Part shown: positions 58,061 to 64,000 of the stretch, piece by piece
How positions within the stretch are numbered: position 1 is the first letter of the stretch
Layout: the number at the start of each line of letters is the position of its first letter
NCBI GenBank assembly: GCA_963753195.1
Contig: CAVWBH010000009.1
Span: forward strand, 1-64,000
Length of the DNA stretch: 64,000 nucleotides
Direction of reading: 5' to 3'
DNA from: Palsa-504 sp963753195
Lineage (GTDB): Bacteria > Actinomycetota > Actinomycetes > Streptosporangiales > Streptosporangiaceae
Notes under the pieces: generated by a model
What the model saw: the letters and a program-made list of their open reading frames with translations, nothing else
What the model was told of the DNA's origin: nothing
Database searches by the model: none
Made by a program: the position numbers and the translations under genes

Positions 58061-60501
58061 TTGCGGGGAGGAGGGCGGCTGGTGGGGGGCGAGGCGGGAG
58101 AGGGCTGGGGGGAGGTCGCCGTGGTGGACGACGGTGAGGCGGTGGGTGGCGCGGGTGAGGGCGACGTAGAGGTCGTGGCCGCCGGCCGGGGACTGGGACC
58201 AGATGCCGGCCGGATCGACCAGTACCACGCGGTCAAACTCCAGGCCTTTGGCCTGGCCGACGGTGAGCAGGGCGACCGGCGAGTCCAGTACTTCGGCTGA
58301 CTCGCCGGGCACCGCGTAGGGGAGAGCCCGGGCCAGCTCGCCGATCCGTGCCGTCGGGGCGATGACGGCCAGCTTGCCGCCGTCGGGCATGTCGGCCAGC
58401 TCCGCATCGACCACCGCTGCGGCGCCGGTGGCCAATGGGTCCTGCGGGGAAGATGAGGCCTGTGGGGACTGTGGGGAAGACGGGCCCTGCGGGGGAGGTG
58501 AGATTTTGATCGCGCGGGGCGGGACGCCTTCCTCGCGGACGGACTCGGGGGGCTGCTCGCCGGGGGCGACCGCGGCGAGCACGTCGCCGGCCACGGCCAT
58601 GATCTCGGCCGGGGTGCGGTAGTTCACCGTGAGGCGTTCCTCCCGCCACCGGCCGCCGACGTAGGGGTCGAGCATCTGCGCCCAGGAGCGGGCGCCGGCC
58701 GCGCTCCCCCGCTGGGCCACGTCGCCGACCACGGTCAGCGACCGCGTGGGGATGCGCCGCATCACCATGCGCCAGGCCATCGCGGACAGCTCCTGCGCCT
58801 CGTCGACGATCACGTGGCCGTAGGCCCAGGAGGGGTCGGCCCAGGCGCGTTCGGCGGTGGTGAGCTGCTGGCCGGAGTCGCGGTTCCAGTCGGCCAGGGT
58901 GGCGGCGTCCACCAGACCGCCCTCGGCCACACCGGTGATCTCCAGCACCTCGCGGGCGTACCGCTCCTCGGCCTGGCGCTCCCGGTCCGCGGCCCGGCGA
59001 CGCCGCTTGTCAGCCGAGTCGTCGCTGCCGAGCAGCTGGGCCGCTTCATCCAGCAGCGGGACGTCGGCCACAGTCCACGCGTCGGGGGCGTTCGGGCGGG
59101 CCAGCACGGTTCGCTGCGCTGCGAGAAAGAGCCGGGGCGGCGCGGCGGAGCGCGCCTTCCTCGGACAGCAGCCCGGCGACCAGCCGTTGCGGGGTCAGGT
59201 ACGGCCACAGGTCGTTGAGCGCGGCGCGGACCGGCGGCTCGTCCCACAGCCGGGCCCGGGCGTACGGCAGGTCGTCGGGGTCCAGGTCACGGCCGAGGGC
59301 GGCTGCTTCAGCCGCGGCGAGCGCGCCGAGCACCTCGGCGACGAACAGCTTGCGGGCCACGTTGTGCGGCCTGCGCAGGCCGCGGGCCCGGTCGCGGGCG
59401 CGCACGACGGTCTCCCGCGGCACGGTCATCCGCACCCCGTCGGCGGTGATCTCCAGGTCGGCCCGGGGCACCCGCTGGCGCTCGCGCACGGCGCGGCGCA
59501 GGACGCCGACCATCGCCTCGTCGCCCTTGATCTCGGCGGCGGCCGGGTCCTCATCGGGCGCGGCGGTGACGCCGGGGAACAGCTCGGCCATCGAGGTGAG
59601 CACCACGTCGGTCTCGCCCAGGGACGGCAGGACCTGGCTGATGTAGCGGAGGAAGGTGGCGTTCGGGCCGATGACCAGGACGCCGCGCCGTTCGAGGGTC
59701 TTGCGGTGGGTGTAGAGCAGGTAGGCGGCGCGATGCAGGGCCGCGACCGTCTTGCCGGTGCCCGGGCCGCCCTGCACGACCAGGACGCCTTGCAGGCCGG
59801 CCCGGATGACCCGGTCCTGCTCGGCCTGGATGGTGGCCACCACGTCGGTCATCCGGCCGGTGCGGCCGGTGGTGATGCTGGCGATCAGCATGGCCTCGCC
59901 GGACAGCGTCTGGCGGTCCGGCTCGGACAGCCGGTCCAGGTCGAACACCTCGTCATCGACGCCGGTGACGGTGCGGCCGGAGGTGTAGATGTGGCGGCGG
60001 CGGATCAGGCCGTCCGGGTCCTTGGGGGTGGCGGCGTAGAACGGGCGGGCCGCGGGCGCGCGCCAGTCGATCAGCCGCGGCTCGTGCTCGTCGTCGCGCA
60101 GGCCGATCCGGCCGATGTACAGCGTGGCCGGGGGCCGGTCCTCGCCGGGGCCGGACGGTTCGCCGCCGCCGGGGCCGGGCGGCTCGCCGGGGCCGGGGCC
60201 GGGCGGCTCGCCGCGGCCGGGGGCGCGGCGGGCGGCCGTCGGTGCGGCCGAAGACCATGCCGCGCTCGACGGCGTTCAGCTGGGCCAGCCGCCTGCTCTG
60301 CTCGGACGCGGTGAGATCCCGTTCGAGCCGGGCCTGGAGCGTGCCGCCCGCGCCGCCGCTGGCCAGCGAGCCGACCAGGGCCCGCTCGGTGCGCTCACGC
60401 GCCGCGTCCAGCAAGCCGTACAGCATGTCCACGTACGCTTGCTCCTGGCGGACCGCATCCGCGGGACCCGCGGCCACGGAATTGGCTTGGCTAGACGTCA
60501 T
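58055..60501 (-). pseudogene. HelD/HelR-like superfamily I helicase, broken by two frameshifts
   Basis: Start ATG 60501. Three frames are needed: (1) N-terminal coiled region (RQEQAYVDMLYGLLDAARER ... VERGMVFGRTDG) to about 60230; (2) from about 60150 GPGEDRPPATLYIGRIGLRD, then DWRAPAARPFYAATPKDPDG and Walker A VVQGGPGTGKTVAALHRAAY down to about 59140; (3) MLARPNAPDAWTVADVPLLD onward with HVIVDEAQELSAMAWRMVMR, LTVNYRTPAEIMAV and LYVALTRATHRLTV. Combined it resembles the HelD/HelR ATPases that remove RNA polymerase from DNA. The first shift falls in a tandem ggccgggcggctcgcc repeat. Probably nonfunctional as read. Confidence 0.8.
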
Positions 60502-60857
60502 ATTTCGTGATATGCTTTCTTAATTATGTCTTGACCGGATTAACGGGTTTTCGCCTAGTTGGTCAAGTTTAGCAGCTGGCCGGTTCGCTTGGCTCTGAGC
60601 TGCGACGCAATGATCCGCCGGGCGGCTATATAAAGGCCCGCGATATTACCGGGAAATGGCCAGGGTATTACCAGCGGCCGCCGGTCCGCATCGGGCCGTG
60701 CGCGGGTTACCGTGCCCGCCGCGGGCACTCTACCGCCACCGTCGCCGCGGCCGCGCGGCGGCCGGGGCGCGATCCCGGGGGGGACGCCGGGCAGCGGGAA
60801 TGCCTAGGATGTTTACGGTGCCGAGGGCACGACTTGCCGTCCAGGAGGAGCTTGAAC
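60502..60857. other. Intergenic stretch between divergent helicase and malate synthase
   Basis: About 355 bases. The helicase-proximal part is unusually AT-rich and holds two inverted repeats, catatttcgtgatatg (60499-60514, its left end inside the helicase ORF) and cttgacc...ggtcaag (60530-60567). No gene seen; it should contain both promoters. Confidence 0.55.
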
Positions 60858-62462
<1,605 letters not shown>

Positions 62463-62484
62463 CTCCCCCGCCGCGAGGTGCGAG

Positions 62485-63963
62485 ATGACCACGAGCATCG
62501 AGGCGCTGGCCCCGCGGCTGCGGGAGATCTGCGGCGCGGGCCACGTCATCACCGACCCGCTGGAGCTGCGCACCTACGAGTGCGACGGCCTCACCTCGCA
62601 CCGCTGCGTACCGGCGCTGGCGGTGCTGCCCGCCACGTCGGCCGAGGTGGCTTCGGTGGTCCGCGCGTGCGCGGCGGCCGGGGTGCCGTTCGTGGCCCGG
62701 GGCAGCGGCACGGGGCTGTCCGGCGGGGCGCTCCCGCGCTCCGACGGCGTGCTGATCGTGATGTCCCGGATGCGTTCGGTCATCGAGATTGACCCGGTGA
62801 GCCGTCGGGCCGTGGTGGAGCCGGGCGTCACGAACCTGGCCGTGAGCAAGGCGGCGGCGCCGTTCGGGCTGTTCTACGCGCCCGATCCGTCCAGCCAGGT
62901 GGTCTGCTCGGTGGGCGGCAACGTGGCGGAGAACTCCGGCGGCGCGCACTGCCTCAAGTACGGCTTCACCGTGCACCACGTGACCGGGCTGGAGATCGTC
63001 ACGCCGTCCGGCGAGCTGGCCTGGCTCGGCGACGGGACCGGCGTCACCACCGGGTACGACCTGCTCGGCGCGTTCACCGGCTCGGAGGGCACGCTCGGCA
63101 TCGTGACCAAGATCGTGGTCAAGCTGATGCCGGTGCCCGAGGTCGTGCACACCCTGCTGGCCGCGTACGCCACCACCAGCCAGGGCGGCCGGGCGGTGTC
63201 GGACATCATCGCGGCCGGCATCATGCCCGCGGCCATCGAGATGATGGACGCGCTGTCCATCGAGGCGGCCGAGGCGGCCGTGCACTGCGACTATCCGGCG
63301 GGCGCGGGCGCGGTGCTGATCGTGGAGCTGGACGGGCCCGCGGCCGAGGTCGAGGCAGAGCTGGCCACCGTGCGGTTGCTGTGCGAGCAGGCCGGCGCCA
63401 CGGAGCTGCGGGCGGCCGACGACCCGGCCGAACGTGCCCTGATCTGGGCCGGCCGCAAGTCGGCGTTCGCCGCGGTGGGCCGGATCAGCCCGGCCTACAT
63501 CGTGCAGGACGGCGTGGTGCCGCGGACGTCGCTGGGCGCGGTGCTGGACCGGATCGCCGCACTGTCGGCCGAGGCCGGGATCCGGGTGGCCAACGTGTTC
63601 CACGCCGGCGACGGGAACCTGCACCCGCTGGTGCTGTACGACGACGCGGTGCCCGGCCAGGAGCAGGCCGCGGAGGAGCTGTCCGGTGCGATCCTGGACG
63701 CGTGCCTGGCCCAGGGCGGCTCGATCACCGGCGAGCACGGTGTCGGGGTGGACAAGTCCCGGTACATGCCGAAGATGTTCGACGCCGCCGACCTGGACAC
63801 CATGCAGCTCATCCGCTGCGCGTTCGACCCGGCCAGCTTGTGCAACCCCGGCAAGATCTTCCCCACGCCGCGGCTGTGCGGTGAGGTGCCGGGTCGGCAC
63901 CGGGCCGCGGATCCGGGGGCGGAGCATTCAGCCGTAGCGGCCGGGCAGGCGGAGATCTTCTAG
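62485..63963 (+). CDS. glcD: FAD-linked glycolate/lactate oxidase subunit GlcD-type
   Basis: 492 residues. FAD-binding PCMH domain with VPFVARGSGTGLSGGALPRS and VEPGVTNLAVSKAAAPFGLF, plus VCSVGGNVAENSGGAHCLKY, FTGSEGTLGIVTKIVVKLMP, and a C-terminal domain with VFHAGDGNLHPLVLYDD and GSITGEHGVGVDKSRYMPKM. Oxidises glycolate (or D-lactate-type 2-hydroxyacids) to the 2-oxo acid; next to malate synthase this fits glycolate to glyoxylate to malate. The stop TAG is immediately followed by the next start codon. Confidence 0.93.
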   Translation: MTTSIEALAPRLREICGAGHVITDPLELRTYECDGLTSHRCVPALAVLPATSAEVASVVRACAAAGVPFVARGSGTGLSGGALPRSDGVLIVMSRMRSVIEIDPVSRRAVVEPGVTNLAVSKAAAPFGLFYAPDPSSQVVCSVGGNVAENSGGAHCLKYGFTVHHVTGLEIVTPSGELAWLGDGTGVTTGYDLLGAFTGSEGTLGIVTKIVVKLMPVPEVVHTLLAAYATTSQGGRAVSDIIAAGIMPAAIEMMDALSIEAAEAAVHCDYPAGAGAVLIVELDGPAAEVEAELATVRLLCEQAGATELRAADDPAERALIWAGRKSAFAAVGRISPAYIVQDGVVPRTSLGAVLDRIAALSAEAGIRVANVFHAGDGNLHPLVLYDDAVPGQEQAAEELSGAILDACLAQGGSITGEHGVGVDKSRYMPKMFDAADLDTMQLIRCAFDPASLCNPGKIFPTPRLCGEVPGRHRAADPGAEHSAVAAGQAEIF

Positions 63964-64000
63964 ATGCATACCGAACGGACCATGGTTCCCGCGGTCCGGG
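63964..64000 (+). CDS. Start of a further gene in the glycolate group (cut by window end)
   Basis: ATG at 63964 directly after the glcD stop (TAGATG) opens a frame reading MHTERTMVPAVR to the window edge. The position predicts GlcE, GlcF or another partner of GlcD, but the visible dozen residues do not identify it. Confidence 0.45.
   Translation, partial: MHTERTMVPAVR

Overview
The window is about 64 kb of very GC-rich DNA (start and stop choices, GC-rich third positions and many GTG starts) from a high-GC Gram-positive bacterium. Gene content and order (RpoD/HrdA-type sigma, dnaG, dgt, ppdK, glyS, uppS, recO, leuA, era, ybeY, phoH, rsmE, dnaJ, hrcA, DUF3097, hemW, lepA, rpsT, holA) match the conserved core block known from Streptomyces and relatives, so an actinomycete is very likely. 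The exact genus cannot be read from the sequence; a Streptosporangiales-like lineage is an inference only.

Layout. 1-8.4 kb is an accessory zone: the 3' part of an IS1634-type transposase, a 783-bp segment bounded by 32-bp inverted repeats with a START/SRPBCC gene inside, an orphan ZnuA-like lipoprotein gene behind a Zur/Fur-type operator, a decayed small-gene cassette, two oxidoreductases, and a complete IS481-family element inserted in the 3' end of a tRNA-Asn gene with a perfect 15-bp target duplication. 8.5-29 kb holds replication, transcription and metabolism genes: YtxH-like protein, sigma factor, primase, HAD hydrolase, an AbiEi-like/nuclease-like protein, FAD reductase, dGTPase, PPDK, DUF1932 dehydrogenase, GlyRS, a secreted DUF1906 protein, UppS, RecO, and LeuA behind a 15-residue leucine leader peptide. 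28-41 kb carries the era-to-phoH operon, an ECF-type sigma factor with a membrane partner, rsmE, dnaJ and hrcA (CIRCE operator), DUF3097, DUF4870 and HemW. 41-47 kb has two DUF1707 membrane proteins around a frameshifted DUF4389 gene, then lepA and rpsT. 47-60 kb has an NmrA-like reductase with a broken TetR regulator, holA, hutI, hflX, a large fused biotin-dependent acyl-CoA carboxylase, and two genes broken by frameshifts (patatin-like lipase, HelD/HelR-like helicase). 60.8 kb to the end is a glyoxylate/glycolate group (malate synthase, GlcD-type oxidase and the start of a further gene).

How they work together. The phoH-ybeY-CNNM-deaminase-like-era genes are tightly spaced or overlapping and look like one ribosome/RNA-maturation operon. 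hrcA-dnaJ-rsmE form a heat-shock operon controlled by CIRCE. recO and uppS overlap by four bases. aceB and glcD are adjacent and fit glycolate to glyoxylate to malate conversion.

The most unusual items are the tRNA-Asn/IS481 junction with a transposase that lacks its catalytic Glu, the leucine attenuator peptide, the inverted-repeat cassette carrying an SRPBCC gene, palindromic repeats that sit at two or more loci, and the run of frameshifted accessory genes while nearby core genes are intact.
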